Source: an uncultured Acetatifactor sp.
GTDB taxonomy: Bacteria > Bacillota > Clostridia > Lachnospirales > Lachnospiraceae
Length of the DNA stretch: 64,000 nucleotides
Assembly (NCBI GenBank): GCA_910586775.1
Contig: CAJUJN010000003.1
Coordinates: forward strand, 58,905 to 122,904
Reading direction: 5' to 3'
This document shows positions 25,435 to 34,075 of this stretch, one piece after another (position 1 is the first letter of the stretch; every line of letters starts with the position of its first letter). Position numbers and translations under genes: made by a program. The notes beneath the pieces are model-generated. The model saw only the letters and a program-made list of their open reading frames with translations. It did not search any database and had not been told where the DNA came from.

Positions 25435-28065
25435 ATGACATACGGGGAATTTTGCAGTAAATTTCAGATTCAGCTGAATCAGCAGCAGTCGGAAGCGGTT
25501 CAATCCGTCCAGGGGCCGGTTCTCCTGCTTGCCGTGCCGGGAAGCGGGAAGACGACGGTGCTGGTTACCAGGCTGGGGTATATGATCTGCTGTGTCGGTA
25601 TTGCGCCGGAAAATATTTTGACACTGACTTACACAGTGGCCGCCACCCATGATATGGCGGCCCGTTTTCGTTCCTTTTTTGGAGACGAACTGGGCGGGCA
25701 GTTGGAATTCCGCACTATCAACGGTGTGTGTGCCAGAGTCATCCGGTATTATGGCCGCCTTATCGGTAAAAACGCTTTTACGCTTGTGACGGATGAGAAG
25801 AGCACGGCGGGAATGCTGTCCGCCATTTATCAGAAAGTGCAGGGCGGCTTTGCCACAGCAAGCGATATCAAGAATGTTCGTATGCTGATTACTTATATTA
25901 AAAACAGGATGCTCACCGGGGAGGAAATTCTTCAGTTGGATGAGGAGGCAGATTGTAAGATATCGGAGATTTACAATGCCTACTGCAGCGAGATGAGAAA
26001 TCGGGGGCTGATGGATTATGACGACCAGATGATATATGCATATACGATTTTACGGAAAAACCCCGAGGTGCTGCAGCATTTTCAGGACAGGTATCCCTAT
26101 ATCTGTGTGGACGAGGCTCAGGATACCTCCAAAATTCAGCATGAAATCATCCGGCTGCTGGCAGGAAAGCGGGAGCAGCTGTTTATGGTGGGGGACGAGG
26201 ATCAGAGCATCTACGGATTCAGAGCGGCTTATCCGGAGGCGCTGCTGTCCTTTGAACAGGACCATCCTGGAGCGAAGGTGCTGCTCATGGAAGAGAATTT
26301 CCGTTCCAATGCAAAAATCGTGGAGGCGGCGGATAAGTTTATCCAGAAAAATGTCCTGCGTCATGAAAAGCATATGCGGGCGGCTCGTCCGGCGGGGGCG
26401 GACATCCGGCAGATTGATCTGAAGGCGCGAAGCGCGCAGTACCGGTATCTGCTGAAGGTGGCGGAAGACTGCCGGAAGCAGACGGCAGTGCTTTACCGGG
26501 ATAATGAGAGCGTGCTGCCCCTGGTGGACCTGTTGGAGCGCCGGGGACTTCCGTACCGTATCCGGAATGCGGAGCTGGCTTTTTTTACGCATCGGGTGGT
26601 GCTGGATATTCAGAATATTATTCTTTTTGCGGAAAATCCCAGGGATACGGAATTGTTTCTGCAGATTTATTATAAGCTTTCTACATATGTAAGCAAGGAG
26701 AATGCAATCCGTATCTGCGAAATCAGCAGGGAAAAAGAAATCGAGGTTTTTGAGGCGGCACGCTTTTGCGGGGAATTGTCTCAGAAGGTCAGAGAAAACT
26801 GCAGGATGATTCACGCGGGGCTGAAAAGCCTGCTGAAGGAGTCTGCGGAAACGGTGGTTAACCGGGTTGTGAAGGAACTGGGATACGGGGATTATCTGGA
26901 ACGGGCAGGGTTGGGAGACGGTAAGCTCTATGTGCTGAGGGCAATCGCTCGGAATGAGGAATCTCCCCGGAGACTGTTGGAGAGATTGGCGGAACTGCAG
27001 GAAATTATTAAGGAGAAAAAGAGTGACCCGGATTGCAAATTTATCCTTTCTACCATTCACGCCAGCAAGGGATTAGAATACGATACGGTTTATCTGATGG
27101 ATGTGATAGACGGCGTATTTCCGGAAAATATTCCGAAGAGCGGCGTATTCCCGGGGAAGAAGCAGGAAGGCGGAAGGCCTGATGCAGGAAATTATAAGGA
27201 AAGCAATGTGGCAGGCGTGAAATATGCGAAAGAAGCCATGGGCAGTAAGTATACAGAGGGGAGATATACGAAAGAGTCTGTGGGCAGTAAGCTTACAGAA
27301 GTGAAACGCCCTGCGGAAGTAAAATATATGAAAGAGTCTGTGCACAGTGAGGTTGCGGACCGGAAATCCCTGATGGAAATGTTTATGAGGGACAGATTAA
27401 TGAAATCGGCGTTTGCGGGCGGAAAAAGTACGGTAGGGACAACTGCCGTGGCGGCAGCCGTAAGACCCGGGAATGCAAGGTCCGGAAGCGAAAGGGACGG
27501 CAATGTAAGACCCGGAAGTGCAAGGCCCGTAAGCGAAAGGGACGGGAATGTAGAACCCGGGAATGCAAGGCCCGTAAGCGAAAGGGACGGCAATGTAAGG
27601 CCCGTAAGCGAAAGGGACGGCAATGTAAGGCCCGGAAATGTAAAGACAGCTGAAGAAAAGGAAATGGAAGCCTGCGAGGAGGAACGCCGCCTGTTTTACG
27701 TGGGAGTGACAAGGGCGAAGGAGCGGCTTTTCCTGTTCACGGTAAACAGAAAATCAGAATTCGTAAAAGAGCTTGTCCGGGGAACGGTGTCTTCCGTTGA
27801 AAATGTGGAGAAAACACCGGAATTGCAGGTAAAGCCCATTGCCCTCACCCGCCGGGATGTGAGCAGGAAAAAGGCGTTTTCCCAGGAGGACTTCCGGCAA
27901 TTCTGCAATTCACTGGGAGAAGGGCTGCTGGTGGAACATAAGAAGTTCGGCAATGGCGTCATCGCCGGACTGGAAGAAAACTGGGTAGTCATTCAATTTG
28001 AGGAGCGGGCAAGGCGTTTTGAATTGCGGACATTATATGAAAACGGCCTGCTGAAATTTCGGTGA
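25435..28065 (+). CDS. UvrD/Rep-family superfamily 1 DNA helicase with repetitive insert
   Basis: ATP-dependent 3'-5' DNA helicase, 876 aa. Motifs in order: NQQQSEAV (Q motif), Walker A AVPGSGKTT (about 33-41), VDEAQDTS, VGDEDQSIYGFRAA, EENFRS, STIHASKGLEYDTVYL, and RRLFYVGVTRAKERLFLF. Between the last two motifs lies a repetitive insert of about 175 residues (about 565-745), which other UvrD proteins lack. A C-terminal tail (about 825-876) has the GLLVEHKKFGNGVIAG fold seen in PcrA-like proteins. The ATG has only a weak ribosome site. Confidence 0.9.
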   Translation: MTYGEFCSKFQIQLNQQQSEAVQSVQGPVLLLAVPGSGKTTVLVTRLGYMICCVGIAPENILTLTYTVAATHDMAARFRSFFGDELGGQLEFRTINGVCARVIRYYGRLIGKNAFTLVTDEKSTAGMLSAIYQKVQGGFATASDIKNVRMLITYIKNRMLTGEEILQLDEEADCKISEIYNAYCSEMRNRGLMDYDDQMIYAYTILRKNPEVLQHFQDRYPYICVDEAQDTSKIQHEIIRLLAGKREQLFMVGDEDQSIYGFRAAYPEALLSFEQDHPGAKVLLMEENFRSNAKIVEAADKFIQKNVLRHEKHMRAARPAGADIRQIDLKARSAQYRYLLKVAEDCRKQTAVLYRDNESVLPLVDLLERRGLPYRIRNAELAFFTHRVVLDIQNIILFAENPRDTELFLQIYYKLSTYVSKENAIRICEISREKEIEVFEAARFCGELSQKVRENCRMIHAGLKSLLKESAETVVNRVVKELGYGDYLERAGLGDGKLYVLRAIARNEESPRRLLERLAELQEIIKEKKSDPDCKFILSTIHASKGLEYDTVYLMDVIDGVFPENIPKSGVFPGKKQEGGRPDAGNYKESNVAGVKYAKEAMGSKYTEGRYTKESVGSKLTEVKRPAEVKYMKESVHSEVADRKSLMEMFMRDRLMKSAFAGGKSTVGTTAVAAAVRPGNARSGSERDGNVRPGSARPVSERDGNVEPGNARPVSERDGNVRPVSERDGNVRPGNVKTAEEKEMEACEEERRLFYVGVTRAKERLFLFTVNRKSEFVKELVRGTVSSVENVEKTPELQVKPIALTRRDVSRKKAFSQEDFRQFCNSLGEGLLVEHKKFGNGVIAGLEENWVVIQFEERARRFELRTLYENGLLKFR
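27181..27650 (+). repeat. In-frame repeats within the helicase insert
   Basis: Two repeat families are seen. In 27181-27360 the peptide theme YxKESVGSKxTEVK recurs three times. In 27460-27650 the DNA unit GTAAGCGAAAGGGACGG recurs, encoding SERDGNV four times with RPG or RPV spacers. Frame is kept throughout. Typical of slippage-prone tracts. Confidence 0.8.
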
Positions 28066-28132
28066 AGTGGAACAGGAAAATATCGCTGCGGTATGCCTGA
28101 TCAGAAGCGTCTGATGTGCTGCACTTACAAAG

Positions 28133-29167
28133 CTATGGAGCGGCGGAATGGAACTGCTTTGTAACCGCATTCCTGAAGGTAAGCGTAAAACAGATCGTCA
28201 TCATCGCGTCTCCTGCTCCGGGGGCGGGGGCTGCGTCCGCGGTCAGCGCGCCGCCCATCAGTTCGGCCAGAGATCTGGCCACGGTGAGCCCCAGGCCCGA
28301 GCCGTCCTGGTGCCTGGAACTGTCATTTTTATAAAAGCGATCAAATAAATGCGAAATTTCGTCTTCGCTGAAGGAATCAGAATCATTTTGAAAATAGATA
28401 TAAACCTGTCCTGTCTGGCTCTCTTCCAACCGGATCTCCAGTTCGCTGCGGGCATATCGTCCCGCATTCTGGAAGAGATTGGAAAAGATCCGCTCCAGAG
28501 CGCCTGTATTCCCCTGAATGATAACAGGATGTTCCGGCAGGCGGCTGTCCAGGTTCAGGCAGGCATCTTCCAGAACCTGATAATGATTTGCGATGCTTTC
28601 CTTTAAAATCCTGCACACATCCACTTCTTCCGGTTTCAGGGCATAATCCCTGGCATTCAGGCGGGAGAAGTCATAAAACTGTGCTACCAGCTTTTCCATG
28701 GTCCGGGCATTCCGTTCCAGGATGTCCAGAGAATCTGACCTGAGAGAACATGTCTGTCCGGAGGCGGCGCAAGCTGTATCGGCTTTTTTCATCCATTTTA
28801 AATATCCCAGAATCACCGTCAGAGGTGTCCTTAAGTCATGGCTGATATTTTCGATTAATTTCTGAAATTCTGCCTCCCGTTTTTCATAGGACTGGCGTTC
28901 CTGCCGCACTTCTTCCAGGGCCGCGTTCATGGATTTCGTCAGCTGCTCCAGGTCGCGGTCAGGAAGCGGCAGATGGAGGATCTGATTTTTGGACAGATCC
29001 AGACGGATTTCAGTTAAATCCCTGTTGATTTCCCGAAGGGCCCGTTTCAGGAAAATACAGCGCAAGACCAGGTATCCTGCCGCGGCGAGAAGGAGCGCCG
29101 ACAGCAGGATGAGGATTGGATATGGCGGTAAGGTGATGAACAGCAGGGCGGAACGGAAAGCTGACAT
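28133..29167 (-). CDS. Sensor histidine kinase of an ABC-linked two-component system
   Basis: 344 aa. One or two N-terminal hydrophobic segments (about 6-38) and almost no extracytoplasmic loop, as in intramembrane-sensing kinases. HisKA H110 in ENISHDLRTPLTVILGYLKW; HATPase with NLFQNAGRYA, FDRFYKNDSS and DGSGLGLTVARSLAE. RBS AGGAGA. Its presumed regulator at 31885-32311 is broken, so its phosphotransfer partner is uncertain. Lies 63 bp after the permease gene in the same orientation. Confidence 0.9.
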   Translation of the reverse strand: MSAFRSALLFITLPPYPILILLSALLLAAAGYLVLRCIFLKRALREINRDLTEIRLDLSKNQILHLPLPDRDLEQLTKSMNAALEEVRQERQSYEKREAEFQKLIENISHDLRTPLTVILGYLKWMKKADTACAASGQTCSLRSDSLDILERNARTMEKLVAQFYDFSRLNARDYALKPEEVDVCRILKESIANHYQVLEDACLNLDSRLPEHPVIIQGNTGALERIFSNLFQNAGRYARSELEIRLEESQTGQVYIYFQNDSDSFSEDEISHLFDRFYKNDSSRHQDGSGLGLTVARSLAELMGGALTADAAPAPGAGDAMMTICFTLTFRNAVTKQFHSAAP

Positions 29168-29230
29168 ATGTTATTTCTCCTGTTTTGAGTCTGCGTATGG
29201 GCGGGCTGCAATCGTTTTCGGAAGGGGCAA

Positions 29231-30016
29231 TTATACTAGATCTCTCTTCCTCAATAATAACACACCCGCAGCGCCGAAGGCAAGGATACCTGCCGCGCCG
29301 GACAGAAGGCATTTTGCCATACCTTCCGCAGTGCCCCAGACGGTAATGCACTGGGACATGTTGACCTGCATCCCGGCTGAAAGGAAGTTGGCGGGCATCC
29401 ACATGGCGACGTCCAGGAGGAATTCCGATCCGGAGCTCATGCCCATTCCCGCAAGCAGCAGGATTTTGGGCACAATGACCAGAATGGCAAGCCAGGCCAG
29501 GACGCTGAAAAAGCTGTTGTCAAAGAGTTCCAGCAGTACATTTGCCAGGATCAGCGCCGCAGTGGCGATCAGGGATACCGCAGGAACTTCTGCCAGCATA
29601 TCCCATACCACGGTGGGGCCTGCCTCCTCCAACAGCAGCATGGCGCTCAGAATATAGACAGGCAGCGCGAGAAGCAGCAGGAACAGGGAAGTCAGGAAGG
29701 TGACGATACATTTCCCGAAGAAAATCCGGGTTCTGGAGATGCCGTAGGCGATGCTGTTTCCCAGAGTGCCGTTACGTTTATCCGATTCGTACAGCATCAC
29801 TGCTACATCTCCTGCCACATAGCAGTACAGCATGGGCATGGAAACCAGCATGGAGTAGGAAAAGGATGTGATGCCGTAGTGAAAATGGGGCAGTCCGCTC
29901 ATAATGGACAGGATCAGATTCATGAACAGAATAAGGCCCAGAAGCCCTATGGCTGTCCCGCGGATCTCGGCGCTGTGCCTTGCTCTGTAGAGTTCGCTTT
30001 TCATGTAATTCAGCAT
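29231..30016 (-). CDS. ABC-2 type permease, antimicrobial-peptide exporter-like
   Basis: 261 aa with six predicted membrane segments and an opening, MLNYMKSELYRARHSAEIRG, typical of ABC-2 permeases of the lantibiotic-immunity/bacitracin type. It overlaps the ATPase gene by 7 bp; GGAGG lies 9 nt before the ATG. Expected to form an exporter with that ATPase; substrate not known. Confidence 0.82.
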   Translation of the reverse strand: MLNYMKSELYRARHSAEIRGTAIGLLGLILFMNLILSIMSGLPHFHYGITSFSYSMLVSMPMLYCYVAGDVAVMLYESDKRNGTLGNSIAYGISRTRIFFGKCIVTFLTSLFLLLLALPVYILSAMLLLEEAGPTVVWDMLAEVPAVSLIATAALILANVLLELFDNSFFSVLAWLAILVIVPKILLLAGMGMSSGSEFLLDVAMWMPANFLSAGMQVNMSQCITVWGTAEGMAKCLLSGAAGILAFGAAGVLLLRKRDLV

Positions 30017-30957
30017 GTTTCATTTCCTCCGTTTTTCAGGTTTATATAGTAATCCTCCAGTGATGTTTGATGCCGGGTCAGCGCTCTGAGAGTAAGACCG
30101 TTCTCTGCGGCGAGGCTGCTGTAGACTTCCGGTTCCAGACAATGGCGGATCTGGATCGTCCGGTCCGGCAGCACCTGGAAGGAGGTGTTCGGATATCGGC
30201 GGACCAGCAGGGCGGCGTAGGTTTCCGGGTCTGATACGGAAATGTCCAGACAGTCCGCGCATTTATCAGCCAGAGCCTCTGCGGAGAGCTCTTCCAACAG
30301 CTTTCCCCGGCTCAGAAAGCCGAAATGGGTGGCGGTTTGCTGCAATTCCGTCAAAATATGGCTGGATAAAAGTATGGTTATCTGTTTTTCTTCATTCAGG
30401 CGAAGGAGCAGCCTGCGGAATTCGATGATGCCGCTGGGGTCAAGGCCGTTGATGGGTTCATCCAGGATCAGAAGCTGAGGCTCGCCGATCAGGGCGATGG
30501 CAAGTCCCAGGCGCTGTTTCTGTCCCATGGAAAGTTTTTTGCACCTGCTCTTTCTTTTTTCTGACAGCTTTGTCAGCTGCAGGATTTCCTCTACCTTTTC
30601 CTTTCCGGGGATACCTTTCTGGATGCGGTAGTATTCCAGCGTGTTTTCCACGGTCATATTTGGGAAAAATCCGGGCTGTTCGATCATGATGCCGGTCTGT
30701 CGGCGGCAGCGCAGAAGTTCTTTCTCTTCATACTGGCCGAAAAGGCGGATTTCCCCTGATGTGGGGAAGATATGCCCGGCCAGAAGCTTCAAAAAAGTGG
30801 ACTTTCCGGCACCGTTGTCACCGATGAGCCCATAGATGCTTCCCTTTCGGACGTGCAGGCTGACTTTGTCCAGCGCCCGGAGATCGCCGTAGGATTTGGA
30901 AACCTGTTTTGCCTCTATGGTGTAAATTGTGTTCTGATTAGTGATGTGGTCGTTCAT
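30010..30957 (-). CDS. ABC transporter ATP-binding protein
   Basis: Energises the adjacent permease. 315 aa: Walker A IGDNGAGKST (about 45-54), signature KLSMGQKQRLGLAIAL, Walker B LLILDEPINGLDPSG, H-loop LLSSHILTEL. Start is ATG 30957 (MNDHITNQ), six nt after AGGAGG; the in-frame start at 31008 lies upstream of that site. Last third resembles the C-terminal region of BcrA-like ATPases. Confidence 0.93.
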   Translation of the reverse strand: MNDHITNQNTIYTIEAKQVSKSYGDLRALDKVSLHVRKGSIYGLIGDNGAGKSTFLKLLAGHIFPTSGEIRLFGQYEEKELLRCRRQTGIMIEQPGFFPNMTVENTLEYYRIQKGIPGKEKVEEILQLTKLSEKRKSRCKKLSMGQKQRLGLAIALIGEPQLLILDEPINGLDPSGIIEFRRLLLRLNEEKQITILLSSHILTELQQTATHFGFLSRGKLLEELSAEALADKCADCLDISVSDPETYAALLVRRYPNTSFQVLPDRTIQIRHCLEPEVYSSLAAENGLTLRALTRHQTSLEDYYINLKNGGNETC

Positions 30958-31165
30958 TTGGAACCTCCTGTTTATCGTTCCGCATCTGCCTCGCCGGTAC
31001 CCGGTCACAGGCAGAGAATTCGGACTTTTTGGTCATGCATCCGCTGCTCCCGCGTCGGCGCCTGCAGCGGGGGAATGGATGATGTGAGATCGCAGTCAGC
31101 CTTTTTTGGAGAATCGTAAAAGCGAATCGCCGACACAGAAAAGTCTGTGTCCCGCTGACAAATAT

Positions 31166-31221
31166 AGTATAAGCGATGGAGGTTTAATAAGTCATAAAGA
31201 ACTTTTAAAGAAGTCGTAAAG
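31166..31221 (-). promoter_or_regulatory. ABC operon promoter with three tandem 11-bp regulator boxes
   Basis: On the minus strand CTTTACGACTT, CTTTAAAAGTT and CTTTATGACTT follow one another without gap (31221 to 31189), the arrangement bound by OmpR/PhoB-type regulators. The last box overlaps a poor -35 (ATGACT), with TATACT (31171-31166) as -10 after an 18-bp spacer. This is an activator-dependent layout upstream of the ATPase gene. Confidence 0.65.
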
Positions 31222-31271
31222 TTTATCCTGTCACGCTGCTGTTAAAGGGCTGTCAGAGCCGTTTTTAATGC

Positions 31272-31300
31272 TTGACGGTTATTTGCGTTTGGGATATAAT
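31272..31300 (+). promoter_or_regulatory. Promoter of the presumed antitoxin RNA
   Basis: TTGACG (31272-31277), 17-bp spacer, TATAAT (31295-31300), pointing toward the toxin gene on the other strand. Confidence 0.7.
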
Positions 31301-31306
31301 ATGCTT

Positions 31307-31408
31307 AACAGGAGAGCCGTTGACCAGTGTACACCTGGCCGCCGGTAAAATGTATTCTACAAAAGTAGCGCCTTAGTTTACCAGACCGAGGGCGCTATTT
31401 TTTGCGTG
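31307..31408 (+). ncRNA. Presumed antisense antitoxin RNA
   Basis: A transcript of about 100 nt from the strong promoter at 31272-31300 would end at the hairpin TAGCGCC..GGGCGCTA followed by TTTTTT (about 31366-31402). That hairpin overlaps the toxin stop codon and serves as terminator on both strands, so toxin mRNA and this RNA would be complementary over their 3' ends. No meaningful reading frame is present. The layout is that of type I toxin-antitoxin loci; the RNA end points are predictions. Confidence 0.55.
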
Positions 31409-31481
31409 TAATGTAAATAACAAGAGTTATCACAGCGCAAAGCATAATTACAAACTGAATCAGATCGGAGTATGTAACCAT
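31395..31481 (-). CDS. Holin-like type I toxin, 28 residues
   Basis: Very small membrane peptide: opening MVTYSDLIQFVIMLCAVITL, then a second hydrophobic stretch and the charged end TRKK. This matches the small proteins annotated as putative holin-like toxins in clostridia and lactobacilli. A strong AAGGAAGGAGG lies 9 nt before the ATG. Expression would probably permeabilise or depolarise the membrane and should be held down by the convergent RNA described at 31307-31408. It sits between the ABC operon and its broken regulator. Confidence 0.75.
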   Translation of the reverse strand: MVTYSDLIQFVIMLCAVITLVIYITRKK

Positions 31482-31625
31482 AAGCACCAGCCTCCTTCCT
31501 TTCGTCCGGCGGCTGACATAACACCCCAACGGCTCCCCTGGTAAGCATATTATTTTGATAATATAGTATAACAACTACTGAAAATAATCGGTGACTACTA
31601 ACCCCGGAGACGTTCCCACCAGCTT

Positions 31626-31730
31626 ATATTGCAGACCGCCAGGATTTACAGCGATGCCTTCGGGAAAATACCTGGCTGGCGGTCTGCAGTCGCGTTGTAC
31701 TGCAAATTTAACCGGTGAGCAGTATAAATT
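31626..31730. repeat. 105-bp palindromic dispersed element, copy A
   Basis: Runs from TATATTGCAGACCGCC to GAGCAGTATA. The inner arms GCAGACCGCCAGG and CCTGGCTGGCGGTCTGC form a long imperfect hairpin. Copies B (38973-39077) and C (61176-61280) are about 90% identical by eye. No coding potential. Confidence 0.8.
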
Positions 31731-31884
31731 AGAAAAGAGTTGTCCTGATATGGGTATTTTAAAACAATTCGACTGAAAAATCAATGGTACTTTGGAAAAC
31801 TTTGACCGGATTATTATTCATGGCTACATCCGGTCCGTTCACAGTTTCCGGCTGTTCCTTAACAAAGAACTGCCGGATGCGGCT

Positions 31885-32311
31885 TCACTTCAGCTGAAAC
31901 CCGATGCCATAGACTGTCCGGATATATTCCTCTGAGGCCCCTGCCTCCTTGATTTTCCGGCGCAGGTTGCTGACATGGACATTGACCGTATTATTTTCTC
32001 CGTAATACCCGTTCTGCCACACCAGTTCATAGAGGCTCTCCCGGGAATATACCTTTTCCGGGGCCTGGAGGAAGAGATGCAGGAGCGCATATTCATGGGA
32101 AGTCAGTCAGGCGCAGCGGCAGCGTTCCGGAACAGGCAGGGACTTTATCATATAAGGACATGGTGCTTTATCCGGAATCCCGTAAAGTCACGGTAAACGG
32201 CACGGAACCGGAGAAGGCCTGGACTGCCCGGCAGCCGTCGGCTTCCAGTATTTTTGCCAGCAGTTGGTTGATGTCTGTTTCGTCTTCAATAATCAGTATT
32301 TTAGGCTGCAT
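31885..32311 (-). pseudogene. OmpR-type response regulator broken by inversion and deletion
   Basis: Presumed partner of the kinase at 28133-29167. Minus strand 32311-32168 starts normally (GAGG site, MQPKILIIEDETDINQLLAK) but leaves the receiver after 34 residues and stops at residue 47. The winged helix is intact at 32106-31885 (LTSHEYALLHLF to VYGIGFQLK). The segment joining these domains, reading TLSYKDMVLYPESRKVTVNG, is present at about 32125-32205 but on the plus strand. So the central part of the receiver is deleted and the linker inverted; GTTCCG/CGGAAC copies lie at the breakpoints. A GACT duplication is also seen before the winged helix. Confidence 0.8.
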
Positions 32312-32359
32312 GGTTACCTCGATTCTTTTTCAACGGCAAATCGTGCTGAAATATATACC

Positions 32360-32388
32360 ACTATATCTTAACGCATTTATCTTGAAAA
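32360..32388 (-). promoter_or_regulatory. Promoter of the broken regulator
   Basis: On the minus strand TTTTCA (32388-32383), 17-bp spacer, TATAGT (32365-32360), about 50 bp before the ATG at 32311. Confidence 0.5.
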
Positions 32389-32604
32389 GAGTATCCCTTT
32401 TTAAAGAAAGTTCTGGATATGGATATGGAAAGTTTTGGAGAGAAAGGTTTTAGGAAAATCTTAATGTGACAGCCCCTCAGAAAGAAGAGGCCGGGAGCGG
32501 ATGTCCTGTAGTTTGCTGCCAGAGTGGTTCATAGCTAAGGAAAAAGGCGGCCAGATATATGAGTGACAGTTAAATTTATTTTCTGATATTTAACAGAGAT
32601 TCAA

Positions 32605-32633
32605 TTGTAGAATATTCCCGGTTCTGTTATACT
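32605..32633 (+). promoter_or_regulatory. Promoter for the XRE regulator
   Basis: TTGTAG (32605-32610), 17-bp spacer, TATACT (32628-32633). The leader to ATG 32843 would be about 200 nt and contains the 15-bp tandem repeat. Confidence 0.55.
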
Positions 32634-32738
32634 GAAAGCAGCAACGGCCGATGCGGGACAGACGTAACCGGAAAACAGTATATATTCTGACAGCAGCCCA
32701 GGGACATGGATGCCTGCATTTGGCAGTACGGAATAATT

Positions 32739-32798
32739 GCTGTCATAATGTTTGCTGCCATGATGTTTGTTGCCATGATGTTTGCTGCCATGATGCGG
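32739..32798. repeat. Four tandem 15-bp units in the XRE leader
   Basis: GCTGCCATGATGTTT-type units at 32739, 32754, 32769 and 32784, with one to three differences each. They lie in the untranslated leader, outside the real reading frame of the XRE gene. Confidence 0.85.
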
Positions 32799-32842
32799 CA
32801 CTGTCAGGAGATGCGCAGGTGAATCAGGAGGGCTTATATTCT

Positions 32843-33877
32843 ATGAAGATTGGTGAAGTAATCAGGAAATACAGAAAAGAGAAAAATCTGACACAGGAAG
32901 AGATGGCACAGATGCTGGGGGTGACGGCACCGGCGGTAAATAAATGGGAAAACGGCAATTCGCTGCCGGACATTACGTTAGTCGCACCTATCGCCAGGCT
33001 GCTGGACATTACGCCGGACACGCTGCTGTGTTTTCGGGAGGCGCTTACGGAAGAGGAAATCAACCGTTATACGCTGGAACTGGAGGAGCGGCTGAAGCAG
33101 GATTCCTATGAGGACGCATTTCAATGGGCCAGGGAAAAGCTGCAACAATATCCCAACTGTGAAAAGCTGTACCTGGATATGGCGGCAGTATTATGTGGCT
33201 GGAGACTGATGAAGGAGATTCCGGACAGTGAAGCGCATGAGGAAGAGATTACCGGCTATTATACGCGTGCGCTGGGCAGCAGCGATGAGAGGATACGGTA
33301 TCGTGCGGCAGATTCTCTGTTTGCCTTTTATCTGAGAAAAGAGGACTACGATAAGGCGGAGGAATACCTTTCCTGCTTCTCTTTTCAGAATCCGGAGAAA
33401 AAGAGAAAGCAGGCGCAGCTTTACGCCAGAACGGGGCGGAAGCAGGAGGCATACAGGGCTTATGAGGAACTTTTATTTTCAGGATATCAGATGATTAACA
33501 TGGACTTGCACGGTATCTTTTCATTGGCCATGGAAGACGGAAACCGGGAAAAAGCCCGTGACATTGTGGAGAGGCAGGAGCGCCTTGCAAGGCTGTTTGA
33601 GATGGGCGAGTACAATGAAAATATGTGGAGACTGGAACTGGCAACTGCGGAACAGGACGGGGATACTGCGGCGGACGTTATGGAAAAGCTTCTGGAAAGC
33701 TGCAGGACTCTTGGAAACTACGGTAAAGTTTCTCTTTTTGAGCATATGGGATTTAAGGAAGTCAGCGAGGAGTTTTACAGGCAGCTGGAGGAGAACCTGC
33801 GGAAAGGCTTTCGGGATGAAGATACGTACGGATGGCTGAGAGGGAATGAGCGCTGGGAGGCGATTACGGCCGGTTAA
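32843..33877 (+). CDS. XRE-family regulator with helical repeat tail
   Basis: 344 aa. N-terminal HTH_3 (about 5-60): IRKYRKEKNLTQEEMAQMLG then VTAPAVNKWENGNSLPDI. The remaining 270 residues are helical with TPR-like pairs (YDKAEEYLSCFSFQNPEKKR, KQEAYRAYEELLFSGYQ), as in peptide-responsive or stress-type XRE proteins. Start ATG 32843 follows CAGGAGGG; the in-frame ATG 32651 would translate the 15-bp repeats and has no ribosome site. Confidence 0.85.
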   Translation: MKIGEVIRKYRKEKNLTQEEMAQMLGVTAPAVNKWENGNSLPDITLVAPIARLLDITPDTLLCFREALTEEEINRYTLELEERLKQDSYEDAFQWAREKLQQYPNCEKLYLDMAAVLCGWRLMKEIPDSEAHEEEITGYYTRALGSSDERIRYRAADSLFAFYLRKEDYDKAEEYLSCFSFQNPEKKRKQAQLYARTGRKQEAYRAYEELLFSGYQMINMDLHGIFSLAMEDGNREKARDIVERQERLARLFEMGEYNENMWRLELATAEQDGDTAADVMEKLLESCRTLGNYGKVSLFEHMGFKEVSEEFYRQLEENLRKGFRDEDTYGWLRGNERWEAITAG

Positions 33878-34075
33878 ATTTCTTGTATTGGCTATTGCAT
33901 TCCTTGTTTCTATCCATTAAACTGGTTATATAAGCAGCGGTTGAGGTAACAGGCGCCTTCTGACAGCGAGGTGCCTGCCTGAGCCGTTACGGCAGAGAAT
34001 TTCAGAATGAGGTATATTTTGAATACATAGAATACGGTATCGGCATGAAGCAGATAAAGTGGGACGGAGGTATAG

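Larger units (their letters stand above)
31296..31553. repeat. 26-bp inverted repeat bracketing the toxin locus
   Basis: 31296-31321 and 31528-31553 are inverted copies with two mismatches (cores GGAGAGCCGTT / AACGGCTCCCC). Each begins at a -10-like element, so both convergent RNAs would share almost the same 5' sequence. The toxin-side -10 (AATAAT) is weaker than the antitoxin-side TATAAT. Confidence 0.65.

Noticed and set aside
27192..27712. Repeat-rich antisense frames opposite the helicase insert
   Set aside because: Produced by the in-frame repeats of the helicase gene; no start signals.
32160..32453. 97-codon plus-strand open frame
   Set aside because: Its first 15 codons are the inverted linker of the response regulator; the rest is antisense to the receiver start and upstream DNA.
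32651..32842. N-terminal extension of the XRE regulator with Cys-Cys-His repeats
   Set aside because: It is the translation of the 15-bp leader repeats. A strong ribosome site precedes ATG 32843.
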